A stretch of 64,000 nucleotides of DNA from an uncultured Mycoplasmatota bacterium (GTDB lineage Bacteria; Bacillota_I; Bacilli_A; RF39; UBA660). How positions within the stretch are numbered: position 1 is the first letter of the stretch; each line of letters starts with the position of its first letter. The notes under the pieces were generated by a model that was not told the DNA's origin, made no database searches, and saw nothing but the letters and a program-made list of their open reading frames with translations. The translations under genes and the position numbers were made by a program. Where the stretch lies: assembly GCA_900546055.1 (NCBI GenBank), contig URBG01000002.1, positions 1-64,000 of the forward strand, in the 5' to 3' direction. Shown here piece by piece: positions 27,862 to 35,998 of the stretch.

Positions 27862-29577
27862 CTATCTTCTAGTTCTAACTTTAGCGCTAGACTGATCTGA
27901 ATACTGTTTAAAAAATTCTGATGCTTCATTTAAACAAACTTCTTGATTATTTATAAAATTCATACCATCAACTGTTTGAAAAGCCACTCCATCGTAAAGA
28001 TTTGAAGTCTGACCTTGTCCCATCTTATGTTTTGCATACAAAGCTGCAGCTGGTCCACCAGTAGCTAAAGCTCCAAGAGCACCAACAAGCATTAGATTAG
28101 AATCTCCTGTTTGTGGCATTGCGCCCTCTTGTTGAGGTGCAGGTTGAGGAGTCGTAGGGGTAGGCACTGGTGTTGGCTCGGGAGTTGGTTCTGGATCTGG
28201 GTCCGGAGTTGGTTCTGGATCTGGGTCCGGAGTTGGTTCTGGATCAGGAGTCGGTTCAGGAGTTTTATCTCCTTTGTTCGCCTCATCATCAGGAATAGTA
28301 TCAGGATCAGGTCTTTGACTCTGATCAAGTTCAAAACCCTCAGCTGTATTTACAACATGGAAAGCCGCTAAGCCATCGCTTTTGAAAGTTAATTTTCCAT
28401 CGGCATCTCTAAACACATCAAATCCACCTGCAACAGTATCAACATGATTCTCACCATCTTTAAAACCTAATATATACTGAATTTCTGGAGTAATTCCATT
28501 TTTAATCCACTCATCTGGCCAAGTAGAACTATCTTTTGGATTATATGGAATTTTCCCTTCATCAAATAAACCTTGAAATAATTGTTCTTTACTAGTTTCA
28601 CTCAAACCAGCATAAGGTGTTGAAACAACATAAGCTTGTCCATCAGGTGTATAAATTACAATTGAAGTAGTATTCCCTTCAGTAGTAGGAGGCGTATAAA
28701 CCCATTCAGCCTCTTCGCCTTCCTTAACGTCAAATCCTTTTTCATCACCTAATTGTGACATATCTATAACATTTTTATCTTCATTATTATCTGCATTTCC
28801 ATTTTGTTCATTATTGTTTTGATCATCTTTTTCATCACTAGGTTGATCAGCAGGTGTTCCATCCTCAACACCATCTACTTTTCCATCTACAGTAACACCA
28901 TCTACAGTATTAGTATTATCTGTTGATAATGCAGCTGCTTCTTGTCCACTATTTGTTTTTTCATCAGAAGTTTTAGAATCATCGGCTGTTGAATTAGTAA
29001 CTTCTTCACCACTAGTTGTCTTATTATCTACTCCTGGCTCTGAAATATCATTAGAACCTTGAGTATTCTCGTTTGCATTCCCAGTACTTGGTTCAGTCCC
29101 TACTGTTGGTTCTGTTGACTCCATAGTTGGCTCTGTAGCATCAACCACAGGTTCAGTTGCAGCTGGAACTTCATTTTGATTAGACTCTAATACATTAGAA
29201 ACGTCAGTAGCAGCCACCTGAGTAACTGTTACATTTTCTAAGTTATTAGCAGATGTAACATCATCAGGATTAGGTGCCATACTAGCCCCATCAACTTCAG
29301 CAGCATATGCACTATCAGCATGAGCTAAAACAAAACCAGCTCCTGTAGCAAGACCAATAATACCACCTACAGTTAACATTACCCCTTTACGTTTTGCCAT
29401 TCCAACAATCATACGTGCCGCTGGATTGTTATCCATAAAGTTCTTATATTTTCTATAAGAGTCGTTCGTAACTACACGACTAGTAATTTTAGCCACTCTG
29501 TCATAATAGTTACGCTTTAACAATCTCAAGCCACCTATTTTATATTCAAATGGTGAATTCATAATATTTTCATTCAT
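27862..29577 (-). CDS. Pro/Asp/Glu-rich surface protein with internal MPQTG sorting-like motif
   Basis: A 571-residue, very acidic surface protein. After an ~65-residue basic N-terminus comes a hydrophobic segment (VMLTVGGIIGLATGAGFVLA, about 70-90) ending ADSAYAAE, a plausible signal-peptidase site. A Thr/Ser/Asn/Glu-rich stalk (about 95-270) and a compact region (about 275-420) follow, then Pro-rich PEPTPDPD repeats (about 430-480). MPQTG at 487-491 followed by a hydrophobic stretch and KHK looks like a sortase signal. Unusually, another ~53 residues follow the basic residues, so it could also be a two-pass membrane protein. Preceded by a strong promoter at 29650-29678. Confidence 0.65.
   Translation of the reverse strand: MNENIMNSPFEYKIGGLRLLKRNYYDRVAKITSRVVTNDSYRKYKNFMDNNPAARMIVGMAKRKGVMLTVGGIIGLATGAGFVLAHADSAYAAEVDGASMAPNPDDVTSANNLENVTVTQVAATDVSNVLESNQNEVPAATEPVVDATEPTMESTEPTVGTEPSTGNANENTQGSNDISEPGVDNKTTSGEEVTNSTADDSKTSDEKTNSGQEAAALSTDNTNTVDGVTVDGKVDGVEDGTPADQPSDEKDDQNNNEQNGNADNNEDKNVIDMSQLGDEKGFDVKEGEEAEWVYTPPTTEGNTTSIVIYTPDGQAYVVSTPYAGLSETSKEQLFQGLFDEGKIPYNPKDSSTWPDEWIKNGITPEIQYILGFKDGENHVDTVAGGFDVFRDADGKLTFKSDGLAAFHVVNTAEGFELDQSQRPDPDTIPDDEANKGDKTPEPTPDPEPTPDPDPEPTPDPDPEPTPEPTPVPTPTTPQPAPQQEGAMPQTGDSNLMLVGALGALATGGPAAALYAKHKMGQGQTSNLYDGVAFQTVDGMNFINNQEVCLNEASEFFKQYSDQSSAKVRTRR
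28181..28252 (-). repeat. 24-bp tandem repeat coding PEPTPDPD
   Basis: Two identical 24-bp units (28181-28204 and 28205-28228) and a partial third encode an octapeptide Pro/Glu/Asp repeat in the surface protein. The low sequence complexity makes the copy number prone to slippage. Confidence 0.85.
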
Positions 29578-29649
29578 ATTTCATCTCTCCTCCTTAAAAG
29601 GAATTTCTCAAAATTTCTATTGAGAATAGTCCCCCTTTATATGCCGGTT

Positions 29650-29678
29650 ATAATACCACAAAACCTAAATTTTGTCAA
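29650..29678 (-). promoter_or_regulatory. Promoter of the MPQTG-protein operon
   Basis: TTGACA (29673-29678), 17-bp spacer, TATTAT (29650-29655) on the minus strand, followed by a ~70-base leader and the ribosome site GGAGGAGAG. Confidence 0.75.
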
Positions 29679-29785
29679 ATAGCAACACTAGTTATTTGGC
29701 CTTATAAATAAAGGCTGTTATAAGAAGACTATTTTTCAAATAATGCCACAATTTATTGCATTAATTTTACAAACACATTTTAAGC

Positions 29786-29816
29786 AAAAAGACCTAATAA
29801 TTATAATGGCCTTTTT
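29786..29816 (-). terminator. Terminator of the thioester adhesin gene
   Basis: The stem AAAAAGACC with GGCCTTTTT (one mismatch) lies just after the stop codon. A separate 7-bp hairpin (CTTATAA/TTATAAG) lies further on at about 29700-29724. Confidence 0.6.
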
Positions 29817-29819
29817 CGT

Positions 29820-30851
29820 TTAATGTTGTTTTTGATGTCTACGGCTTGTATATAAAATAATACCAATTCCTGCAGCTATAGCTAAAATTCCAACACCTAC
29901 AGACCAGAAAATAATGTTCGCACTTGTATTAGGAACCTCAACTTCCTCCGGAGTATCTCCACCTGTTATAGAAAGTGACGTAGCATCTTCAACGTTAACA
30001 GTATCATCATATAATCCTGCTACTCTTTGATAAGTAGTATCACTTGGTTTATAAATTTTTGCTTTTTGAATTACTCCAGACGCTTTAGTTTTAACAGTTA
30101 TTTTAGCAGTATCAGTAAGTTCAGCAGCTGGAACTCTAACTTTAAATCTTTCAGAAGAATTAAATGTTGTTCCAATATTACCTTTTTCATTTACCACTAC
30201 AGTGTTTTTAGTACCACCAGTAACCTCTACGTTATATGTTTTAGATCCTGTTACAGTTGCTGACATATATGGTGATTCATAATATTTACCATCATCAGTT
30301 AAACTAAATGTATTACCAGCTGTATTAAGCTTTATTGTAGGTTTAGTTTGCGTATCTTTAGCAGCTTTAGCTTTAGCTACCATTGGTTTAATATAGTTTG
30401 GAACTAATTCATATGAATCAGTTTCTGAAGTAGCATTTTTGAAAATGTCTGAAAATTTTCCAGCTTGCCCAGTTTCATCCATATACCACCAAACTGCTGC
30501 TTGTGTAATATACATATCAATTTCATCATTACCAGTTATTTGTTTATTAGGATAACCGTTTTGTAAAATGTATAAAAGCCCAGCATCTCCATCTTTTGAA
30601 AAAGTTGCTGTTTGATTTGTTCTCAAGATTTTTTTATCTGGGTCTACACAATAAAGTGTTTTCCCATCAGTAGTTGTAAAAATAACAAATCCATACTTAT
30701 AATTATTTACTAAATCCTCTAAAGTTTGTGTTCTTTTTACTGTTATTGTACTTGGCGCTGCGTCAGCATTACCTAAAGTAAATACAAAAGCAAATGCAAT
30801 TACTAACATGCATCCAAATACTTTACCTGCATTTTTTAAAAATTTCTTCAT
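29820..30851 (-). CDS. Thioester-domain (TQxA) surface adhesin with VPNTS anchor
   Basis: A secreted, wall-anchored adhesin of about 343 residues. The signal peptide is residues 1-31 (ending NADAAPST). The N-terminal domain has the thioester pair: Cys68 in TLYCVD and Gln117 in YITQAAVWWYMD, the TQxA motif. In this family the Cys-Gln bond reacts with host proteins. A beta-rich stalk follows (about 140-300). The C-terminus is a sorting signal: VPNTS at 306-310, a hydrophobic span, then RRHQKQH. The likely processing enzyme is the sortase at 15614-16552. The ATG at 30851 follows AAAGGGGGAGA; the reading frame continues upstream, but past the promoter. Confidence 0.88.
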   Translation of the reverse strand: MKKFLKNAGKVFGCMLVIAFAFVFTLGNADAAPSTITVKRTQTLEDLVNNYKYGFVIFTTTDGKTLYCVDPDKKILRTNQTATFSKDGDAGLLYILQNGYPNKQITGNDEIDMYITQAAVWWYMDETGQAGKFSDIFKNATSETDSYELVPNYIKPMVAKAKAAKDTQTKPTIKLNTAGNTFSLTDDGKYYESPYMSATVTGSKTYNVEVTGGTKNTVVVNEKGNIGTTFNSSERFKVRVPAAELTDTAKITVKTKASGVIQKAKIYKPSDTTYQRVAGLYDDTVNVEDATSLSITGGDTPEEVEVPNTSANIIFWSVGVGILAIAAGIGIILYTSRRHQKQH

Positions 30852-30907
30852 ATTTTCTCCCCCTTTAATAATTAGACAATTATAAAAACCTCTGTTTACA
30901 GGAAGAT

Positions 30908-30936
30908 ATCCTATCATCAAAATGCATTTTTGTCAA
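30908..30936 (-). promoter_or_regulatory. Promoter of the thioester adhesin with palindromic spacer
   Basis: TTGACA (30931-30936), 17-bp spacer, TAGGAT (30908-30913) with TG at the extended -10. The spacer contains the perfect 12-bp palindrome AAAATGCATTTT (30919-30930), well placed for a repressor. Confidence 0.7.
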
Positions 30937-30969
30937 GTTCATATCAAAAATAATGAAAATATCATGAAA

Positions 30970-31524
30970 TTATGGGATGAAAATAAAATCTTGAATTTCG
31001 TTAAATTCATCTTTTAGTATATCCATATAAATAATATCAAAAAACTTTCCATCGTGATATTGACTAGATCTTCTAACACCAAAAGTTTTAAAACCTAATT
31101 TTTTATAAGTCTTAATAGCCCTTTCATTAAACGAAAACACTGTTAACATAACATTATTCAAATTTAAAGTATTAAATCCATAATTAAGTAAACATTTTAA
31201 AGCTTCACGGCCATATCCTTTATTTTGCTCGTTCTTATCACCAATAAAAATTGCGAGTGTCGCCGTTCTATTTATTGGATCAATATTATCAAAACCACAA
31301 TTTCCAATCAACTTATCTGAATCACGTAAAACTATCGCGAATTTATGATAATCACGATTCTTCTTAATCCACTCTCTTTCAGATTCTAAATTAATCATTC
31401 TGGAAGAACTTAGATTTTCAGCTATTTCTTTATCATTTAACCACTTTGTATAGATCTCCGCATCATCAATATTTATCGGTGATAAATATAATCTGTCACC
31501 TTTTACTTTCTCAAAATACTTCAT
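30970..31524 (-). CDS. GNAT acetyltransferase (RimJ/RimL type)
   Basis: A 184-residue GNAT protein beginning LYLSPINIDDAEIYTKWLND, as in RimJ/RimL and spermidine acetyltransferases. The acetyl-CoA loop is EQNKGYGREALKCLLNYGF. The substrate may be a protein N-terminus or a small amine; sequence does not decide. ATG start behind AGGAGGTAATT. It is the last gene of the run 32259-30970. Confidence 0.82.
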   Translation of the reverse strand: MKYFEKVKGDRLYLSPINIDDAEIYTKWLNDKEIAENLSSSRMINLESEREWIKKNRDYHKFAIVLRDSDKLIGNCGFDNIDPINRTATLAIFIGDKNEQNKGYGREALKCLLNYGFNTLNLNNVMLTVFSFNERAIKTYKKLGFKTFGVRRSSQYHDGKFFDIIYMDILKDEFNEIQDFIFIP

Positions 31525-31537
31525 AATTACCTCCTAT

Positions 31538-31575
31538 GAAAAAAGGCCGCAAAATTCTTACATAGCCTTTTTTGA
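31538..31575 (-). terminator. Hairpin after the 67-residue protein gene
   Basis: AAAAAAGG with CCTTTTTT and a ~20-base loop. It acts on the minus strand just before the GNAT gene, so some read-through is expected if that gene has no promoter of its own. Confidence 0.5.
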
Positions 31576-31761
31576 AAATTTATATTTTTTGCCATTATCA
31601 TATGTTTCATCATCTAATAAAACATAAACTACGTCATCATCGTCACCTTCAGCAAAACAAACTTTACGGCTTCTAATAAATTTATATGCCGCTAATGCTG
31701 TCAAAGCTGCAACTCCTACACCAATACCTACACCAATCATTATTTTCTTTTTTGTATCCAT
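31558..31761 (-). CDS. Small single-pass membrane protein
   Basis: A 67-residue protein with an N-terminal Lys cluster, a glycine-rich membrane helix (about 7-28, IMIGVGIGVGVAALTALAAY), an RSRK stop-transfer, and an acidic tail (EGDDDDVVYVLLDD). Not recognised. Ribosome site GGAGATAATAATT upstream. It lies between two unrelated hypothetical genes of the surface island. Confidence 0.6.
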   Translation of the reverse strand: MDTKKKIMIGVGIGVGVAALTALAAYKFIRSRKVCFAEGDDDDVVYVLLDDETYDNGKKYKFSKKAM

Positions 31762-31785
31762 AATTATTATCTCCTTTATTATTTC

Positions 31786-32259
31786 TTAAGCTAAACTAGT
31801 TCCGGAAGGTTTTTTCGTAATCACTCCTGCATAATGATTTCTATCTTCATCAAAAGTACTAGGAGGATAGCTTTCCAAACTGCACACACTTTCCACTTCT
31901 CGAATTTCTTGCATTATTTCACATGAAGGGACAGCTCCACTATTCTCAAATTCTTCATAAATAGTCTCATTTATTGTAGAAACTAAAGTGGCTTTTGAAT
32001 TATATAATTCACTTAATAGCTTAAACCCAGAACATTTTGAAGCCATTTGTCTACATCTGATAATTTCATCAATATTTTCTGTATAACATTGCTCTAAAAA
32101 CTGTAAATCTGGATTTCCATCAATAATTCTCTGATTAGCTTCTAATTTCTCATATAAATGACTTCTAACAGCTTCATCTTTTTTATTATTGTGAAGTAAA
32201 TTATTCCTTTGCCAAATTAAGGGAAGAGGCAAATAACCGTCTCCAGGAAAATATACCAT
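31786..32259 (-). CDS. Hypothetical protein, 157 residues
   Basis: Not recognised. Mostly helical in appearance, with no membrane segment or signal peptide and five Cys residues. The ATG at 32259 has GGTGA five bases upstream, the usual pattern in this genome; an in-frame ATG at 32265 is possible. Separated by 57 bp from the AI-2E family transporter gene upstream, so it may be co-transcribed. Confidence 0.5.
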   Translation of the reverse strand: MVYFPGDGYLPLPLIWQRNNLLHNNKKDEAVRSHLYEKLEANQRIIDGNPDLQFLEQCYTENIDEIIRCRQMASKCSGFKLLSELYNSKATLVSTINETIYEEFENSGAVPSCEIMQEIREVESVCSLESYPPSTFDEDRNHYAGVITKKPSGTSLA

Positions 32260-32316
32260 ATCCATCACCCACCATTTACAATTAAATTATAACATCTATT
32301 ATCTCACAAAGTCAAT

Positions 32317-33384
32317 TTACTTATATAATTTAAAATGTAATTTACGTCTACTAAACTTTTCAATATCTTCTTTAAAGAACTTATAAGTTGCTAAAAGAAC
32401 AATAGCTACAGGAAGTGATAATATAATTCCCATAATTCCAAATAATATGCCACCCGCAAACACGGAAGTAATTACTACTAGCGGATGGACTTTATTACTT
32501 TTTCCGTAAACCCAAGGATTAATAACATAACCATCAACTGCTGAAAAAATTAAAAATATAATACACGTTTTTAAAAACAATTCAGGACTGATAACAAAAG
32601 CCGTAATTGCCGCAATTATATTAGTTATAATTCCACCAAAATAGGGAATCAAATTACCGACACCAGCTAAAGTTCCAAGCAATAACGCATTAGGGTGACC
32701 TATTATAAAATATAAAATTGAATATTCAAAAAACGATATAAAGACAATCTTAATAAATCCCGATAAATAATTGCCAAGCTCAGTATCAACTAAAGCCAGA
32801 TAATAATATAATTTTTTATTTCTTCTAAGAAAGAACTTCTTAACTGAAAATTTAATTTTATCCATATCCGCTAAAAAGTAAATCATTGCTGCAATTATAA
32901 TAAATAATTTAGAAATAATACTTATTGAAACACCAATAATATTAATAGCTCCATTCGAAATATATGTTCCCAATTTTTCCAAAGTATCATTAAATGTTGT
33001 CGATAATTGATCCTGAACCGTACTAAATTCAACATTATATTTTAAACTCATCTCTTTAAAAAACGAAATAATGCCATTGAAAATACTTCCTATCTGCTCC
33101 ATAAATACGGGGGCAATTAAATAGATTAAAAGTCCAAACATTAAAGTAAAAAAGGCCAAAACCATAAAAATTGCTAAACCTTTGGGAATCTTATGATTAG
33201 TCAAAAAAGATACCAACGGATAAAGTGCATATGCAATAATAAATGCGATTAAAAAAGGTAGTAAGATTTCTGACAAAATACTTACTACCCCAAGCCAAAA
33301 GCTTCGCGTTTGATAAATCAAATAAATAATTAATATAAAAAGTCCAACATTTAAAAGCTTATAATTAGGTCTATTTTTCACCAT
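32317..33384 (-). CDS. AI-2E/PerM-family membrane transporter
   Basis: A 355-residue polytopic protein with the family pattern: four membrane segments in the first ~110 residues, a polar middle, then LYFIIGHPNALLLGTLAGVGNLIPYFGGII, a conserved glycine-rich region, and a PLVVITSVFAGGILFG segment. Members export autoinducer-2, ions or cobalt-related cargo, or are of unknown function; no cargo can be assigned. It overlaps dtd by 14 bp, so translation is coupled. Confidence 0.87.
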   Translation of the reverse strand: MVKNRPNYKLLNVGLFILIIYLIYQTRSFWLGVVSILSEILLPFLIAFIIAYALYPLVSFLTNHKIPKGLAIFMVLAFFTLMFGLLIYLIAPVFMEQIGSIFNGIISFFKEMSLKYNVEFSTVQDQLSTTFNDTLEKLGTYISNGAINIIGVSISIISKLFIIIAAMIYFLADMDKIKFSVKKFFLRRNKKLYYYLALVDTELGNYLSGFIKIVFISFFEYSILYFIIGHPNALLLGTLAGVGNLIPYFGGIITNIIAAITAFVISPELFLKTCIIFLIFSAVDGYVINPWVYGKSNKVHPLVVITSVFAGGILFGIMGIILSLPVAIVLLATYKFFKEDIEKFSRRKLHFKLYK

Positions 33385-33826
33385 TAGCCTTCCTGCTTTC
33401 TAATAATATCGTTACCGGTCCATCATTTTGAATAGAAACCAACATATCCGCCCCAAAGATTCCCGTAGATACTTTAATCTTCTCAGCTAGTTTCTCATTA
33501 AATAGTGTGTATAATTTTTCAGCTTCTATACGGTTTATTGCACTAGTATAACTAGGTCGATTTCCTTTTTTAGTATCTGCATATAAAGTGAACTGTGAAA
33601 TACTTAAAATTTCACCCTTAACATCTAGAATAGATTTATTCATTATATTATTTTCATCCTCAAATATACGCAAATTCAAAACTTTTTTAATCATATAATC
33701 AATGTCAGTTCCATCATCATCTTTAGCAAAACCAACAAGCAATACTAAGCCATTAGGAATTTGGCCAACTATTTTTCCATCTACACTAACCCTAGAAGCC
33801 AAACTACGCTGCACTAAAATTCTCAC
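33371..33826 (-). CDS. dtd: D-aminoacyl-tRNA deacylase
   Basis: Removes D-amino acids (and Gly from tRNA-Ala) mistakenly attached to tRNA. The active-site region is LSISQFTLYADTKKGNRPSY, and the second conserved motif MLVSIQNDGPVTI carries the NxGPVT element. Length 151 is standard. It starts at GTG overlapping the relA stop by four bases (GTGA). The relA-dtd order is the Bacillus one. Confidence 0.96.
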   Translation of the reverse strand: MRILVQRSLASRVSVDGKIVGQIPNGLVLLVGFAKDDDGTDIDYMIKKVLNLRIFEDENNIMNKSILDVKGEILSISQFTLYADTKKGNRPSYTSAINRIEAEKLYTLFNEKLAEKIKVSTGIFGADMLVSIQNDGPVTILLESRKANGEK

Positions 33827-35985
33827 TTTATCAGCCTCTCAACTTCAGTTACTGCTTCTAACATTTTAATATCATTCATAAACTTCAAAAGTTCCTCGCG
33901 ATTTTTAACAACTACCGTCATTTCAATACTTTGGCTATCAATATCTTTTGTATTATTAACACTTTTAACACCGATATCATTATTAGCTGCTTTTGCAATA
34001 ATTGATAACAATAAATCACTGCTTAATCCTGCATGAACTAATATCGTAGTTGGAAATTTTTCCTTATTTTCATTCCAACTAACTTCGATTAATCGTTCGT
34101 TTGTATTTGCCACATTTGGACAAACCATTCGATGAACATTAATTCCATTGCCCTTAGTAATATAACCGACAATGCGATCACCTGGAACCGGTTTACAGCA
34201 AGATGCAATATTTACTTTAATATCATCAATTCCAGCTACCGAAATAACATGGTCCTTATCGGCAACCTTCGCTAATTTAGAAGCTTTTTCTAATAACTTT
34301 TCCTCTTTACTAACTTCTTCTTTATAAGCCGCATCAAGTGCTGCAGCCACTGAAATCTTTCCAGAACCTATATTCGAATAAAGTTCAGTTAAAGAACTAA
34401 CTTTAACTCCATTTAATAATTTAGTCGTAGTTTCTTCACTTTGAAATTCTGAAATAGTGATTTTACGTTTTTTAAGTTCCTTAAGTAACGCATCTTCACC
34501 TTTTTTAATATTTTCATCTTTATCAGCCTTACTGAAAAAGTTTTTAATTTTATTCTTAGCTTGTGTTGTCTTAGCAATTTTAAGCCATTCACGATTTGGT
34601 CCATGCGAATTATTACTTGTAATAACCTTAACTACATCATTGTTCTCAAGTTCATAATCTAATGGTACCATTTGTGAGTTAACGAGTACTCCGGTCATCG
34701 TATCGCCAACTTTTGTATGCACTTTATATGCAAAATCAATCGGCGTAGCCCCATTTGGCAGCTCAATAACATCTCCCATCGGCGTAAATACATAAATGGT
34801 ATTTTTTAAAATGTCTTCCTTTACCGATTTAACAAATTCTTCAGGATCTTCTTCATTATTTTTAAGTTCCATTATCGATTTAAAAAATTGCAATTTTTGC
34901 TCCATATCACTTTGAATAGCTGCTTTATTACTACCCTTTTCTTTATATGACCAGTGTGAAGCAATACCATTTTCGGCAATCCTGTCCATCTCATATGTTC
35001 TAATTTGAATTTCATATAATTGACCATCAGCCCCAAAAACCGTTGTATGTAAAGATTGATACATGTTAGTTTTTGGCATCGCAATATAGTCTTTAAAACG
35101 ATTTGGCTTTGGTTTAAATTTTGAATGAATAATTCCAAGTGTTTGATAACATTCTTGTTCCGTGTTTACAAAAACTCTAAGCGCTAATAAATCAAAAATA
35201 TCACTAAAACGCTTACCCTTATCAAGCTTTTTATAAATGCTGTAAATACTTTTAGAACGTCCCTTAATCTCATGTTTAATTCCATGTTTATTAAGTAAAT
35301 CCGAAACCGTCTCAATCATTTTTTGAACACTGGCATCTCGCTCAGTCTTCGTCGCATTAAGTTTTTCAACAATGTCATAATACTCATCAGGTTTTAAATA
35401 ACGTAGCGATAATTCTTCAAGCTCCGATTTAATATTATTCATACCAAGACGATGCGCTATTGGGGTTAAAATATCCAAAGTTTCTTTTGCAGTTTCCTTT
35501 TGCTTCTTTTCATCCAAAACAAATAGCGTTTTCATATTATGAAGTCGATCAGCTAATTTAATAATAATAACTCTAACATCTTCTGATAAACCAACTAAGA
35601 TTTTTCTTTGATTATTAATAACCGATTCACTATCACCAGAAAAATTGAGCTTATTTATTTTAGTGACCCCTTGAACAATTGATAAAATATCCTCGCCAAA
35701 TATTTGTTTAAATTCTTCTAGATCAACATCGCCAGTTTCAAATACATCGTGTAAAAGCGCTCCAGAAATTGTTGAAGCATCAGCTTGAATACTAGTTAAG
35801 ATATAAGCAGCAGAAAGCGGATGAGTAATATAATCCTCCCCCGTTAAACGTTTCTGCCCAAAGTGCTTATCATATGCATATTTGTAAGCCTTTGTAATTA
35901 ATTCTAAATCTTGCTCATCTGTGATATAAGTCTTAACCTTATCTTCAAGCATATCAAATGAACTGCATGACTTATATTTACTCAC
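33823..35985 (-). CDS. relA: Bifunctional (p)ppGpp synthetase/hydrolase
   Basis: The stringent-response enzyme. The HD hydrolase domain (about 40-190) has HDVFETGDV and ADRLHNMKTL. The synthetase domain (about 240-350) has RFKDYIAMPKTNMYQSLHT, the RxKD version of the catalytic loop found in bifunctional Gram-positive Rel. The TGS domain is at about 395-455 (NTIYVFTPMGDVIELPNGAT), then a helical/zinc-finger region (ASCCKPVPGDRIVGYI) and a C-terminal ACT domain. All 720 residues are present, so both activities should be retained. GTG start behind GAGAGGTGA. Confidence 0.97.
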   Translation of the reverse strand: MSKYKSCSSFDMLEDKVKTYITDEQDLELITKAYKYAYDKHFGQKRLTGEDYITHPLSAAYILTSIQADASTISGALLHDVFETGDVDLEEFKQIFGEDILSIVQGVTKINKLNFSGDSESVINNQRKILVGLSEDVRVIIIKLADRLHNMKTLFVLDEKKQKETAKETLDILTPIAHRLGMNNIKSELEELSLRYLKPDEYYDIVEKLNATKTERDASVQKMIETVSDLLNKHGIKHEIKGRSKSIYSIYKKLDKGKRFSDIFDLLALRVFVNTEQECYQTLGIIHSKFKPKPNRFKDYIAMPKTNMYQSLHTTVFGADGQLYEIQIRTYEMDRIAENGIASHWSYKEKGSNKAAIQSDMEQKLQFFKSIMELKNNEEDPEEFVKSVKEDILKNTIYVFTPMGDVIELPNGATPIDFAYKVHTKVGDTMTGVLVNSQMVPLDYELENNDVVKVITSNNSHGPNREWLKIAKTTQAKNKIKNFFSKADKDENIKKGEDALLKELKKRKITISEFQSEETTTKLLNGVKVSSLTELYSNIGSGKISVAAALDAAYKEEVSKEEKLLEKASKLAKVADKDHVISVAGIDDIKVNIASCCKPVPGDRIVGYITKGNGINVHRMVCPNVANTNERLIEVSWNENKEKFPTTILVHAGLSSDLLLSIIAKAANNDIGVKSVNNTKDIDSQSIEMTVVVKNREELLKFMNDIKMLEAVTEVERLIK

Positions 35986-35998
35986 ATAATCACCTCTC

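Noticed and set aside
28181..28252. CRISPR-like array
   Set aside because: The 24-bp units are contiguous with no spacers and encode an in-frame octapeptide repeat.
28111..28371. Long + strand ORF rich in Trp, Ser, Arg
   Set aside because: It is the antisense reading of the Pro/Asp/Glu repeat region and has no ribosome site; the minus-strand gene explains it.
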